Positions 1-7,393 of a DNA stretch of 11,267 bases are shown one piece after another; the stretch's first letter is position 1; every line of letters starts with the position of its first letter. Origin of the DNA: Deltaproteobacteria bacterium. GTDB taxonomy: Bacteria; Desulfobacterota; Desulfobacteria; Desulfobacterales; Desulfatirhabdiaceae. The notes under the pieces are model-generated. The model made no database searches. It was not told the DNA's origin and saw nothing but the letters and a program-made list of their open reading frames with translations. Location: NCBI GenBank assembly GCA_021778975.1, contig JAJYBO010000077.1:1-11267 (forward strand). Reading direction: 5' to 3'. The translations under genes and the position numbers were made by a program.

Positions 1-3
1 GTT

Positions 4-70
4 GCGCTGCATCCTTCGTCGTTGCGGCGTACCATAAGTACGCCTCACTCCTAAGGATTTGCGCGCCTTG
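4..70 (-). repeat. Dispersed intergenic repeat, copy A1 (cut by window edge)
   Basis: Read on the minus strand, this stretch matches 3572-3640 on the plus strand with about 8 mismatches and one 2-base indel over 67-69 bases. The shared core runs from CAAGGCGCG through GTGAGGCGTACTTAT to ATGCAGCGC. The match to the longer copy at 3572-3664 suggests that the rest of A1 lies before base 1. No convincing protein is encoded here. The role is unknown; it looks like a dispersed non-coding chromosomal repeat. Confidence 0.75.
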
Positions 71-103
71 CCTGCGGCCTTTTTACAAAGTCGTCCGAAG
101 TTC

Positions 104-147
104 GACTTTTTACGAGAGCATCATAACTCACGGCTTCGTAAAAAGTC
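104..147. repeat. Perfect 12-bp inverted repeat (hairpin)
   Basis: GACTTTTTACGA (104-115) and TCGTAAAAAGTC (136-147) are perfect reverse complements separated by 20 bases. It sits between repeat copies A1 and A2 and is part of the same non-coding repeat mosaic. The stem is AT-rich and has no T-tract after a GC stem, so it is not a typical intrinsic terminator. Confidence 0.7.
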
Positions 148-172
148 CGGATGCTTGCGGTGCGCTGCATCC
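138..172 (-). repeat. Dispersed intergenic repeat, partial copy A2
   Basis: Read on the plus strand, this begins GTAAAAAGT-C-CGGATGCT and ends GCGCTGCATCC. It matches the reverse complement of 3631-3664, with both flanks conserved and only a 6-base centre different. TGCGCTGCATCC also recurs exactly at 3-14 and 161-172, so A2 is a second, truncated copy in the same orientation as A1. Bases 173-302 hold nothing further that I recognise except the ribosome binding site of the next gene. Confidence 0.65.
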
Positions 173-302
173 TTTTTTACAAGGCGTGAGTGGCTTGATA
201 TGTTTCAACAACTGTAGTAAGTATTTACGATATGAAGAAGTATTTTTATGGCATGTTGGTTGCGTTCCCGTATCAACTCATTTTCGTTTCAGGAGAATCG
301 GT

Positions 303-1034
303 ATGAAAAAATTGGCGTCAATCCTTCGTGTGATCGCATTTTCGTTTATCGTTATCGCTACAGCGTCTTCTGCGGCTATGGCGGATTTTTACTGGGAATC
401 GGTGCAGCAAACCCAGGGAATGCCGGGCAGACCCAACGAAACCATTGACGTTAAAAACTACCTGACCGCCTACGCCTCCCGAAGCGATCGGGCCGGCCAC
501 ATCACCATTGTCAATTTTGACACCCGAACGATGGTGCAGATAGACCCGACCACCAAAACCTATCATCAGATCAATCTGGACGCAATGGGGGTCCCCCCTG
601 GTATGAACGCCAGCGGTAACGACCAGATGCGCCAGCAGGCCATGAAACAAATGATGGGCGGCATGAAGGTGACACCCACCCAGGAAACCAAAACCATTGA
701 CGGCTACCGCTGTCAGAAATATCTGGTGTCTGGAATGATGATGAACAGTGAATACTGGCTTTCCAAAGATGTCAAAGGATACGCGGAAATGAAACAGATC
801 GCCAGCAAGGTGTCGGGGGTTTTCGAGCAGAATCCCATGATGAAACAGATGAATATCGCCGGCATGATGAGCCAGTTAGATGGCTTTCCGGTTCAGATGA
901 CCATGAAAATCATGAACGGTACATCCACCACCACGCTGAAGAAAATCGAAAACAAAACGCTGGATAAATCTTTGTTTACAGTACCGGCGGGATATACCCT
1001 GGTCAAGGATCCCATGCCGATGATGTCGAAATAG
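303..1034 (+). CDS. Secreted methionine-rich DUF4412-like protein
   Basis: Predicted exported protein of 243 aa with no known catalytic role. The N-terminus is a clear Sec signal peptide: MKK, a hydrophobic stretch at about residues 8-24, and an A-M-A cleavage site near residue 27. The rest resembles DUF4412-type periplasmic proteins: short beta-rich segments such as residues 62-80 (a ...HITIVNFDTRTMVQID... pattern), a Q/M-rich central region, a single Cys in 'DGYRCQKY', and a C-terminal 'LFTVPAGY' motif common in this group. I chose the ATG at 303 because AGGAG lies about 7 bases upstream and the signal peptide starts there; an in-frame GTG at 186 would add a meaningless prefix overlapping the repeat. 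It has 26 Met, about 24 of them in a mature chain of about 216 residues, many as MM, MMM or MxM. Family assignment is from memory of the motif pattern; the function is unknown. Confidence 0.7.
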   Translation: MKKLASILRVIAFSFIVIATASSAAMADFYWESVQQTQGMPGRPNETIDVKNYLTAYASRSDRAGHITIVNFDTRTMVQIDPTTKTYHQINLDAMGVPPGMNASGNDQMRQQAMKQMMGGMKVTPTQETKTIDGYRCQKYLVSGMMMNSEYWLSKDVKGYAEMKQIASKVSGVFEQNPMMKQMNIAGMMSQLDGFPVQMTMKIMNGTSTTTLKKIENKTLDKSLFTVPAGYTLVKDPMPMMSK

Positions 1035-1117
1035 CAGGTAAAAAAATCGGCTGTTCCGGTCGTTTGCGGAGCGCCGTGTCTGGCCTGAAAATTCTGGAGC
1101 TTTCAGGAGATCATGAT

Positions 1118-2284
1118 ATGCCGTTTGTCAGCCATCCCAAATTGCCAGGCAAAGTATATGTTCCTGAAATCCGTATTGGAACTCCTAAAAAGCATTCCTG
1201 CCCCGATTGTTTTTCCTGCCAGCATTGCGGAGACGACCGGTGTCAGGTGTGTCGCAGCGACGGCGAAAAGCGAAATACTCCGTCACAAAGAAAACCAGCA
1301 AAGGAGAACACGGTGTCAACCAGTGAAATCTACGATATGATTGTCATCGGCGGCGGCCCCGGCGGTTTTTCGGCCGGCATCTACGCTATGCGGGCGGCCA
1401 TGAAGACCGTTCTGTTGGAAAAAGGCGCTCCGGGGGGGCAAATGACGCTCTCCGGTGAAATCGAGAATTATCCGGGCGTCGAACACATCGGCGGTCCTGA
1501 GCTGGCCATGAAATTTCATGAACATGCGCAGGCGTATGGGCTGGAAATGCGGTTCCAGGAAGTTTGTGAGATCGAACCCGGGCGGGAACATCATTCGGTG
1601 CGTCTCGAAGACGGAACGGTGATAAATGCCCACGCCGTCATTCTGGCGACTGGCGGCAGCCCCCGAAAGCTGAACATCCCCGGAGAAGATGCATATTACG
1701 GAAGGGGCGTATCCTATTGCGCGGTTTGCGACGGATTCTTTTTCAGAAACAAGACGGTTGTCGTGATCGGCGGCGGCGACAGCGCGGCGGAAGAATCTCT
1801 CTATTTGGCTAAACTGGCCAAACAGGTGTATCTGGTGCATCGCCGGGACAGCCTGAGGGCCAGCAAAATATTGCAGCAGCGCATTCAGGCGGAGTGTAAG
1901 ATTGATGTCATCTGGAACTCCATTCCGCTTGAAATCATGGCGGATGAAACCGGCGGTGTGACTTCCGTAGCCGTTCAGAATGTCAAAACCGGCGAACGCC
2001 AGAATGTGGCTACGGACGGTGTTTTCATTTTTATCGGCTTTAAACCCAACAATGCACTGGTACCGGCGGGCGTCCGGATGAACGCCGACGGATATGTTGT
2101 CACTGACGACAAATGCGAGACCAGCATTCCCGGTCTGTATGTCATCGGTGACTTGCGCCAGAAATATGCCCGTCAGATCGTTATCGCCGCTTCGGATGGT
2201 TGCACGGCGGCCTTGGCCGCCGCCCATTATGTCGAAAACAGAAAGGCTGTGGACGCGGAAAACGCCTGCCAGTTGACATCATGA
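1118..2284 (+). CDS. trxB: Thioredoxin reductase with cysteine-rich N-terminal extension
   Basis: FAD-dependent, NADPH-type thioredoxin reductase that reduces thioredoxin in the cytoplasm. From the ATG at 1118 it is 388 aa. Visible elements: FAD-binding GGGPGG (about residues 78-83), redox-active CAVC (C201/C204) followed by DG, NADPH-fold GGGDSA (about 218-223), HRRD with a downstream Arg (241-248), and the C-terminal FAD motif 'VIGDLR'. Family members are usually 300-330 aa. The excess is an N-terminal module with CxxCxxCxxCx4CxxC at residues 28-45, likely to bind a metal or cluster or act in redox exchange (inference). AGGAG at about 1105 supports the 1118 start. A second in-frame start, GTG at 1313, has its own AAGGAG 6 bases upstream and would give a standard 323-aa enzyme, so two isoforms are possible. 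An in-frame TTG at 1064 is less likely. The stop overlaps the next gene's ATG by 4 bases, implying translational coupling. Confidence 0.9.
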   Translation: MPFVSHPKLPGKVYVPEIRIGTPKKHSCPDCFSCQHCGDDRCQVCRSDGEKRNTPSQRKPAKENTVSTSEIYDMIVIGGGPGGFSAGIYAMRAAMKTVLLEKGAPGGQMTLSGEIENYPGVEHIGGPELAMKFHEHAQAYGLEMRFQEVCEIEPGREHHSVRLEDGTVINAHAVILATGGSPRKLNIPGEDAYYGRGVSYCAVCDGFFFRNKTVVVIGGGDSAAEESLYLAKLAKQVYLVHRRDSLRASKILQQRIQAECKIDVIWNSIPLEIMADETGGVTSVAVQNVKTGERQNVATDGVFIFIGFKPNNALVPAGVRMNADGYVVTDDKCETSIPGLYVIGDLRQKYARQIVIAASDGCTAALAAAHYVENRKAVDAENACQLTS

Positions 2285-3570
2285 GATATCCTCCTATCAA
2301 TCCGTCTCTGTTTGCCGAAAACCGAATCCGGCTGAAATCGCTATTGAAGCCGCATTCTCTGGCGGTATTTCATTCCAGCGATGTGATGCCGACGAGTGCG
2401 GACGGCCAGCATCCATTTATCCAGCATACGGATATTCTTTATCTTTCCGGCATTGACCAGGAAGAAACCATTCTGGTATTGTGTCCGGATGCTATGGAAG
2501 AAAAGCACCGCGAAATTCTGTTTATTCGGGAAACCAGCGAACGCATCGCCATCTGGGAAGGCTCGAAATACACGCAGCAGGAGGCAAGAGAACTTTCTGG
2601 GATTGCAACCGTTTACTGGACGCGTGAATTTGAAGCGGTCTTCAGAACGCTGGTCATCGAGTCTGAAACGATATACCTGAACACCAACGAACATTTGCGG
2701 ATAGATCCGGTTGTGGAAACACGCGATATGCGGTTTCTGAAATGGTGCATGGGCGCATATCCTTTGCACCATTACGAACGTCTGGCGCCGCCCATGCAGC
2801 ATCTGCGGGCAATAAAGTCGCCGCAGGAGGTTCAACTCATTCGCCATGCCGGTCAAATTACCGAAAAGGCGTTTTGCCGGGTGCTGTCCTTTATCAAACC
2901 CGATGTCTGGGAATTCGAAATTGAAGCCGAGATTATTCACGAGTTTCTGAAAAATCGTTCACGCGGCCCTGCGTACGCATCTATCATCGCTTCCGGAAAA
3001 AACGCCTGTATTCTGCACTATGAGCATAACGACCGCCAGTGTCGCTCCGGAGATCTTGTATTGATGGATTTTGGCGCCGAATATGCGGGATATGCTTCGG
3101 ATATGACGCGAACGGTTCCGGTCAACGGCAGGTTCACCCCTCGTCAGAAAGCGGTTTACAACGCTGTATGTCGGGTGCTGAAAGCGGCATCCGCCATGCT
3201 GGCGCCCGGTAACACCATGACCGAATACCAGAAGGCCGTCGGACAGGTGATGGAAAAAGAGCTGGTGGATTTAGGATTGTTATCCATGTCGGACCTTCGC
3301 GCCCAATCCGACACCGCGCCGGCATACCGGAAGTATCTCATGCACGGCGTATCTCACCATCTGGGGCTGAACACCCATGATTACGGAAGCCGCTATCGGG
3401 CCTTTGAACCCGGAATGGTTCTGACTGTGGAACCTGGTATTTACATTATCGAGGAAGCTCTTGGCATTCGTCTGGAAAACGATATCGTGATTACTGCAGA
3501 CGGCCCGGTTGATCTGATGAAAGACATCCCCCTCGAGGCGGATTGCATCGAGGGGATGATGCACCCCTAA
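2281..3570 (+). CDS. pepP: Xaa-Pro aminopeptidase (peptidase M24)
   Basis: Cytoplasmic dimetal aminopeptidase, 429 aa, predicted to remove N-terminal residues preceding proline. The N-terminal half (about 1-165) fits the aminopeptidase P N-domain, including 'YLSGIDQEE'. The C-terminal half is the pita-bread M24 catalytic domain. The five expected metal ligands are all visible: D263 (MDFGAEY), D274 (SDMTRT), H359 (HGVSHHLGL), E384 (VEPGIY) and E399 (RLEND). Length is close to that of E. coli PepP. I placed the start at the ATG that overlaps the trxB stop as ATGA; an upstream in-frame ATG at 2200 would lie deep inside trxB. It is probably co-transcribed with trxB. The product family is certain; preference for Xaa-Pro over related M24 substrates is inferred. 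A weak stem (3529-3536 with 3548-3555) lies in its last codons without a T-tract. Confidence 0.93.
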   Translation: MRYPPINPSLFAENRIRLKSLLKPHSLAVFHSSDVMPTSADGQHPFIQHTDILYLSGIDQEETILVLCPDAMEEKHREILFIRETSERIAIWEGSKYTQQEARELSGIATVYWTREFEAVFRTLVIESETIYLNTNEHLRIDPVVETRDMRFLKWCMGAYPLHHYERLAPPMQHLRAIKSPQEVQLIRHAGQITEKAFCRVLSFIKPDVWEFEIEAEIIHEFLKNRSRGPAYASIIASGKNACILHYEHNDRQCRSGDLVLMDFGAEYAGYASDMTRTVPVNGRFTPRQKAVYNAVCRVLKAASAMLAPGNTMTEYQKAVGQVMEKELVDLGLLSMSDLRAQSDTAPAYRKYLMHGVSHHLGLNTHDYGSRYRAFEPGMVLTVEPGIYIIEEALGIRLENDIVITADGPVDLMKDIPLEADCIEGMMHP

Positions 3571-3571
3571 A

Positions 3572-3664
3572 CAAGGCGCGTAAATCCTGGTGCGTGAGGC
3601 GTACTTATATGGTATGCCGCAACGGCGAAGAATGCAGCGCTGGCGCAGCATCCGAACTTTTTAC
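3572..3664 (+). repeat. Dispersed intergenic repeat, copy B (longest copy)
   Basis: This fills most of the 127-base gap between the peptidase and the DUF6178 gene. It matches the reverse complement of 4-70 over its first 69 bases and the reverse complement of 138-172 over its last 34. It therefore contains the full unit of which the left-edge copies are pieces, in inverted orientation to them. It ends in AACTTTTTAC. The open frame that runs through it (from 3590) gives an Arg-rich peptide and is not counted as coding. Confidence 0.75.
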
Positions 3665-3697
3665 AAACCCGTCACAATTGTTTTTTTAGGGAATTCT

Positions 3698-5458
3698 ATG
3701 ACATCTTCCGCTATTCAACAAGCCATCGGCAAGCTCCGCCAGCACCGGGAAAAAGCGCTGAGCCTGCCATCGTCCAGCGCTATGGACTTCATTCTGGATG
3801 CGCCGCAACCGGCGGCGCTCGTGCATTCCATTCCCGAAATGGATTTGCTGTTTCTCGTTCTGGATATCGGGCCGGAAGACGCCTTGCCGCTGCTCTCACT
3901 GGCATCCAATTCCCAGTGGGAATTCATTCTGGATATGCAGACCTGGAAGCAGGACCGCATTGCCTTTTCGTCACTGACCCGGTGGCTGAACCTGAGATTT
4001 CTGGCAGATCCCAAACGCTTTCTTCAATGGGCGCGACAGGACGCCGTAGAGTTCATCGAGCTGTATCTTTCTAAAAATATTCAGGTTCGATTTCGGGAAC
4101 CCGATGAGGATATATCCGATATTTCCGATGACTTTATGACACTGGACGGCAGTCTTTTTTATCGGATGCTTCCGGAATTTGAAATGGAGGCGTTTTCTGA
4201 TGCTGCGCCAGAAGATTCACAGGCGCAACCGGATACGGATGAAGACCGCTACATATTTGTCACCCAGTTCCTGAACCAGCTTTATGCCGACGACCCGATT
4301 TATTTCACGAATTTCATGCTGGAGACCGCTGCCGTTCTCCCTACCGAAGCCGAAGAAGAAGCTTACCGGCTGCACAGTGTCCGAATGGCCGAAAAAGGTT
4401 TTCTTCCTTTTGAAGAATCGGTGGGTGTTTATCAGCCGATCCCGCCGGAGAAAATGTCTCGCCGGTATAACACGCCACATCGGGAAGATATTATTCCCCT
4501 TCCCGCGTCTGTGTATGCATCCGAATTGCAGAAATCGGACAATTTGATGGCAGTCGCCCTGAAACAACTGGCGCAGGACGATCTTTATCTGGAGCTTCAA
4601 ACAGAACTCGCTTCGCTGACCAATCAGATCATCATTGCGGATCGGATACACATTGAATCCAGAGACGATCTTATGGCGGCTGTCCAGAAAACCACTGGCT
4701 ATCTGAGCATCGGTCTGGAAATCCTGGCGGCTTCTCAAGACCGTTCTCACCATGCCGCCATCATTCGGGAACGGATGCTGTCAGATATTTTCAGGGTCGG
4801 CTACGGCGCTGCACTGGAACTTAAATGGCAGGCGCAAAAATGGGCGCCCCAGAGCTGGACGGCCTCCCAAAAACTCCCGCTGAGTTTTTGGGGAGAGGCG
4901 TGGGTCGGTGTTCTGGGGGGCCTTCTGATTAAAAAACCATTGTTTTTCGATAATTACCAGACAGGTGGCGGGCTGTATCGCGAATTCACGTCACTTGCGG
5001 ACATCGAAACCATGCGGGCGGTTCTGAACGATATCGTCCGGTTTGACGGCATCCTGATGGCCATGACGGATGCACTTGCACCTGTACTGGCGCATGTGTC
5101 ATCCAAACACGGGTTACTTTGGAAAAATCTTGCTTTGACCTGCTGGGCGCGCTCGCACCTGGGGCTTCCGATGACTGCGTTCGCCCTCTCTATGGATCAG
5201 TTTATCACGTTTTATCAGGCACTTTTTGATGTAACTTCCGCTTCCGACACGGACAGTGGCATGAAAATTTCCAAAACGATGAAAGCGTCTTTTCTGAAAT
5301 GGCTTTCCGATGCATCTCATCTTCCCCAACGGGAACTGACCGATACTTGTGGCGCCATCCTGGAAAGTCTTTTTACGGAACTGGAAGAAGAATTCGCGCA
5401 TGTGGCGCCCTCAAATTTAAACGCCCGTTACATCCAGTTGTTTCAGGTGAACGGGTAA
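3698..5458 (+). CDS. DUF6178-like protein of unknown function
   Basis: Predicted soluble protein of 586 aa, without a signal peptide or confident membrane segment. It resembles the DUF6178 family, large proteins that I know mainly from sulfate-reducing deltaproteobacteria. The best marker is 'MAEKGFLPFEESVGVYQP' at residues 230-247, preceded by an acidic linker (about 166-183, rich in D/E) and 'FVTQFLNQLYADDPIYF' at 187-203. The N-terminal part has 'WEFILDMQTWKQDRI' near residues 74-88. The start is the ATG at 3698, with AGGGA 5 bases upstream; the frame extends back to 3590, but that part lies in the repeat. A strong hairpin at 4866-4892 lies inside the coding region. No catalytic motif is recognised. 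The gene ends 18 bases from the convergent echF gene. Family recognition is from memory and not searched. Confidence 0.8.
   Translation: MTSSAIQQAIGKLRQHREKALSLPSSSAMDFILDAPQPAALVHSIPEMDLLFLVLDIGPEDALPLLSLASNSQWEFILDMQTWKQDRIAFSSLTRWLNLRFLADPKRFLQWARQDAVEFIELYLSKNIQVRFREPDEDISDISDDFMTLDGSLFYRMLPEFEMEAFSDAAPEDSQAQPDTDEDRYIFVTQFLNQLYADDPIYFTNFMLETAAVLPTEAEEEAYRLHSVRMAEKGFLPFEESVGVYQPIPPEKMSRRYNTPHREDIIPLPASVYASELQKSDNLMAVALKQLAQDDLYLELQTELASLTNQIIIADRIHIESRDDLMAAVQKTTGYLSIGLEILAASQDRSHHAAIIRERMLSDIFRVGYGAALELKWQAQKWAPQSWTASQKLPLSFWGEAWVGVLGGLLIKKPLFFDNYQTGGGLYREFTSLADIETMRAVLNDIVRFDGILMAMTDALAPVLAHVSSKHGLLWKNLALTCWARSHLGLPMTAFALSMDQFITFYQALFDVTSASDTDSGMKISKTMKASFLKWLSDASHLPQRELTDTCGAILESLFTELEEEFAHVAPSNLNARYIQLFQVNG
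4866..4892. repeat. Hairpin inside the DUF6178-like gene
   Basis: CCCAAAAACTC (4866-4876) and GAGTTTTTGGG (4882-4892) form a perfect 11-bp stem with a 5-base loop. With one bulged G, outer CTC/GAG pairs can extend it. It is coding sequence ('SQKLPLSFWGE') and is not followed by a T-tract. Confidence 0.6.
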
Positions 5459-5476
5459 CGTGGGTACTCCTACCGA

Positions 5477-5848
5477 TCAACCGGTTACGGGGGGATCCGA
5501 ATGTTTTGGGGGTGTCGTCGCGCCTTTCAGTACCACCAGTTCCTTTTTCCGCACCGGCTTTCGGTAATCGCGCGCCTGCTGGAGGCTGCCGGAAGTGCAG
5601 ACTTCGGCGCAGACACCGCACTGAACGCAAGCCGATGGATCATACGACCAGTCGGCCGCTTTTCTGTCCACAGTGATGCACTGAGAAGGACATTTGACCG
5701 CGCAGACGCCGCAGAATGTACAGACGTGGATATCGTTCCGGATCTCACCCCGCGCGGCTTCAAAGGAAGGGCGGACACTGGCCGGATACCGGCGGGTGGC
5801 GGGCTCTTTGAGCAGATTTCTCAGAATGGTGGAGGTCATCGTGAACAT
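5477..5848 (-). CDS. echF: Ech hydrogenase subunit EchF, 2x[4Fe-4S] ferredoxin-like
   Basis: Electron-transfer subunit of the Ech hydrogenase, about 123 aa, expected to pass electrons between soluble ferredoxin and the EchC cluster on the cytoplasmic side. Two complete [4Fe-4S] motifs are visible: C43-x2-C46-x2-C49-x3-C53 ('CTFCGVCAVKC') and C74-x2-C77-x2-C80-x3-C84 ('CVQCGVCAEVC'). The N-terminal 'ILRNLLKEPATRRYP' is typical of EchF and NuoI-like proteins. I chose the ATG at 5848 because GGGAAG lies 4 bases upstream; the frame reaches back to a TTG at 5878 inside the end of echE, and another ATG follows at 5839. It is the last gene of the operon, 14 bases after echE. The basic/proline tail after residue 95 is not conserved-looking. 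Confidence 0.93.
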   Translation of the reverse strand: MFTMTSTILRNLLKEPATRRYPASVRPSFEAARGEIRNDIHVCTFCGVCAVKCPSQCITVDRKAADWSYDPSACVQCGVCAEVCTSGSLQQARDYRKPVRKKELVVLKGATTPPKHSDPPVTG

Positions 5849-5862
5849 GAGGCTTCCCGTTT

Positions 5863-6939
5863 TTATCTTTCCGTACAACTGATACAGGGGTCAATGGATA
5901 AAACGATCACCGGAACGTCGGACAGCCCCGCACCGGGCAGCATGGTCAAAAGGGCCGGCACATTGGCGAAGGTCGGCGTCCGCACCCGGAGCCGTTCCAG
6001 ATGTTTCGTCCCATTGGCCCTGATGTAATAAAACACCTCGCCGCGCGGCTGTTCCACGCGGGAGGTGACTTCGCCGTCGGGCCTGCCCTTGACCTTGACG
6101 GCGATTTCGCCGTTCGGCAATTTCCCGATGGCCTGGCGGATCAGATCAATGCTCTGAAAAACTTCGCGGAAGCGCACCTTGCACCGGGCGTAGCAATCAC
6201 CGTCTGTTTCCACCACCGGCGTAAACGCGATGTCATCGAAGGCCGCGTATTTGAGCATCCGCGCATCCTGCATCACGCCGCTGGCGCGAAGCGTCGGCCC
6301 GACCAGCCCCAGTTCATACGCCTGCTTCGCGGTCAAAACTCCCTTGCCCACCGTGCGATTCTGAACGGTGTAATCATTCAGAATCGTGGTTTCCAACCGC
6401 TTGAGTTCGGTTTCGACGCTTTTCAGCTCCGAAAGGATTCCGCGGGTCTGCTCAAGGGTCAGGTCTTTTCTCACGCCGCCGATCACATTGACGGAAACGA
6501 TGATCCGGTTGCCGGTGGTGGCTTCGTCAATATCGAGAATCTTTTCCCGGATCTTCCAGAACTGCATGAACAGGCTCTCGAACCCGAAGCTGTCCGCAAA
6601 AAGCCCCAGCCACAGCAGGTGGCTGTGCATCCGGTGCAGTTCCGACCAGATCACCCGCAGAAACCGGGCGCGCGGCGGCGTCTCGATCCCCATCATTTCC
6701 TCGATGCCCTGGCAGTAGCACATGGCGTGAAGCATCGAGCAGATGCCGCAGATGCGTTCCACCACATAGATCATCTGGTGGAAATCCCGGATTTCCACCA
6801 GCTTTTCAAGCCCCCGATGAACGAACCCGAAGGCGGGAACCGCTTCGGTAATGACTTCATCATCGAGTGTCAGCATGAGATGAATCGGTTCCGGCAATAC
6901 CGGATGCTGAGGGCCGAAGGGAATGATCGTCCTGGTCAT
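5863..6939 (-). CDS. echE: Ech hydrogenase large [NiFe] subunit EchE
   Basis: Catalytic [NiFe] subunit of a group 4 membrane-bound hydrogenase, 358 aa, related to NuoD. Both nickel-binding motifs are intact: 'RICGIC' (C64, C67) near the N-terminus and 'DPCISCTER' (C352, C355) at the very C-terminus. That makes it a hydrogenase subunit rather than a complex I homologue, which lacks these cysteines. The start 'MTRTIIPFGPQHPVLPEP' is typical of the family. The protein ends right after the second motif with no C-terminal extension, as is known for EchE and CooH, so a maturation protease should not be required (established for those relatives, inferred here). The ATG overlaps the echD stop as ATGA. 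A long plus-strand open frame lies opposite and is judged a shadow. Confidence 0.96.
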   Translation of the reverse strand: MTRTIIPFGPQHPVLPEPIHLMLTLDDEVITEAVPAFGFVHRGLEKLVEIRDFHQMIYVVERICGICSMLHAMCYCQGIEEMMGIETPPRARFLRVIWSELHRMHSHLLWLGLFADSFGFESLFMQFWKIREKILDIDEATTGNRIIVSVNVIGGVRKDLTLEQTRGILSELKSVETELKRLETTILNDYTVQNRTVGKGVLTAKQAYELGLVGPTLRASGVMQDARMLKYAAFDDIAFTPVVETDGDCYARCKVRFREVFQSIDLIRQAIGKLPNGEIAVKVKGRPDGEVTSRVEQPRGEVFYYIRANGTKHLERLRVRTPTFANVPALLTMLPGAGLSDVPVIVLSIDPCISCTER

Positions 6940-7325
6940 GGCGTCTTCTCTTCACAGACGGGGGATTTTTCCACCACCGCAAATTTGCAGAACGGCGCCG
7001 TCTTCACATCTTTTTCCAGATACAAGGTGCGGTCGTAGTCAACGGTCAGCCCGTGGAACCGGATACCGAACAGATCCTGTATCTCGTTTTCGACCAGAAA
7101 CGCGGCAAAATAAACCGGAGAAATGCTGGGCGCCCGGCAGTCTCTGGAAATACTCAGGCGCAGGTGTTTCAACTGAAAATTCCTGTCGAAATGATATAGA
7201 AGCTCCATCCGGATTTCGTTGATTTCAACGCATGAGATCGTTACGAACCGATAACCTTCGACCTTTATCCTGGCGGTCTCACCCAGCAGGTTATCCAGAC
7301 CGATGTCCATTATTTCTCCCTGCAT
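6936..7325 (-). CDS. echD: Ech hydrogenase subunit EchD (NuoC-like)
   Basis: Small hydrophilic subunit of the Ech complex, 129 aa, related to the 30-kDa NuoC subunit of complex I. The recognisable element is 'ENEIQDLFGIRFHGL' at about residues 79-93, matching the E-x-x-DxFGI-x-F signature of NuoC-like proteins. The N-terminal half is poorly conserved, as usual for EchD. The ATG at 7325 has GGAGGT about 6 bases upstream; a second ATG at 7310 is less well placed. Its stop overlaps the echE start by 4 bases. It is preceded by an unusually long gap after echC. Its role is structural, docking the catalytic pair in the peripheral arm (inference from complex I). Confidence 0.88.
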   Translation of the reverse strand: MQGEIMDIGLDNLLGETARIKVEGYRFVTISCVEINEIRMELLYHFDRNFQLKHLRLSISRDCRAPSISPVYFAAFLVENEIQDLFGIRFHGLTVDYDRTLYLEKDVKTAPFCKFAVVEKSPVCEEKTP

Positions 7326-7393
7326 GGTGTTACCTCCACAATGACCTGTATTGATTTTTCACGATGCAACCAGTAATTTGCCGCCTCCATCAT
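7310..7393 (-). CDS. Possible 27-aa micro-ORF in the echC-echD gap
   Basis: This is an open frame of 27 codons beginning MMEAANYWLH and ending PCREK. Its first ATG overlaps the stop of the upstream 18-codon frame as ATGA, and its 3' end runs 16 bases into echD in another frame. There is no clear ribosome binding site of its own; translation would depend on coupling. It could be a real small protein, a leader affecting echD translation, or chance. I recognise no family. Confidence 0.25.
   Translation of the reverse strand: MMEAANYWLHREKSIQVIVEVTPCREK

Noticed and set aside
1..200. CRISPR array
   Set aside because: The repeats are few, divergent, partial and in mixed orientation, without regular spacers.
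195..223. Promoter upstream of the DUF4412-like gene (TTGATA as -35)
   Set aside because: No acceptable -10 box at 16-18 bases; too weak to list.
1316..2227. 303-codon minus-strand frame opposite trxB
   Set aside because: Antisense to a well-supported gene; no motifs and no ribosome binding site logic.
3525..3558. Stem at the 3' end of pepP as a terminator
   Set aside because: CCCCTCGA/TCGAGGGG pairs well but lies before the stop codon and is not followed by a T-run.
3590..3697. N-terminal extension of the DUF6178-like gene
   Set aside because: The extra 36 codons translate the dispersed repeat into an Arg-rich stretch; the ATG at 3698 has a good ribosome binding site.
5459..5476. Possible bidirectional terminator between the convergent DUF6178-like and echF genes
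   Set aside because: Only weak short pairings (GTAAC/GTTAC, GGTA/TACC) and no T-tract on either strand, so no terminator is called.
6001..7038. Long plus-strand open frame (345 codons) opposite echE
   Set aside because: It lies almost wholly antisense to echE, which has clear catalytic motifs; the translation is His/Asp/Pro-rich with no family resemblance, typical of a codon-bias shadow.
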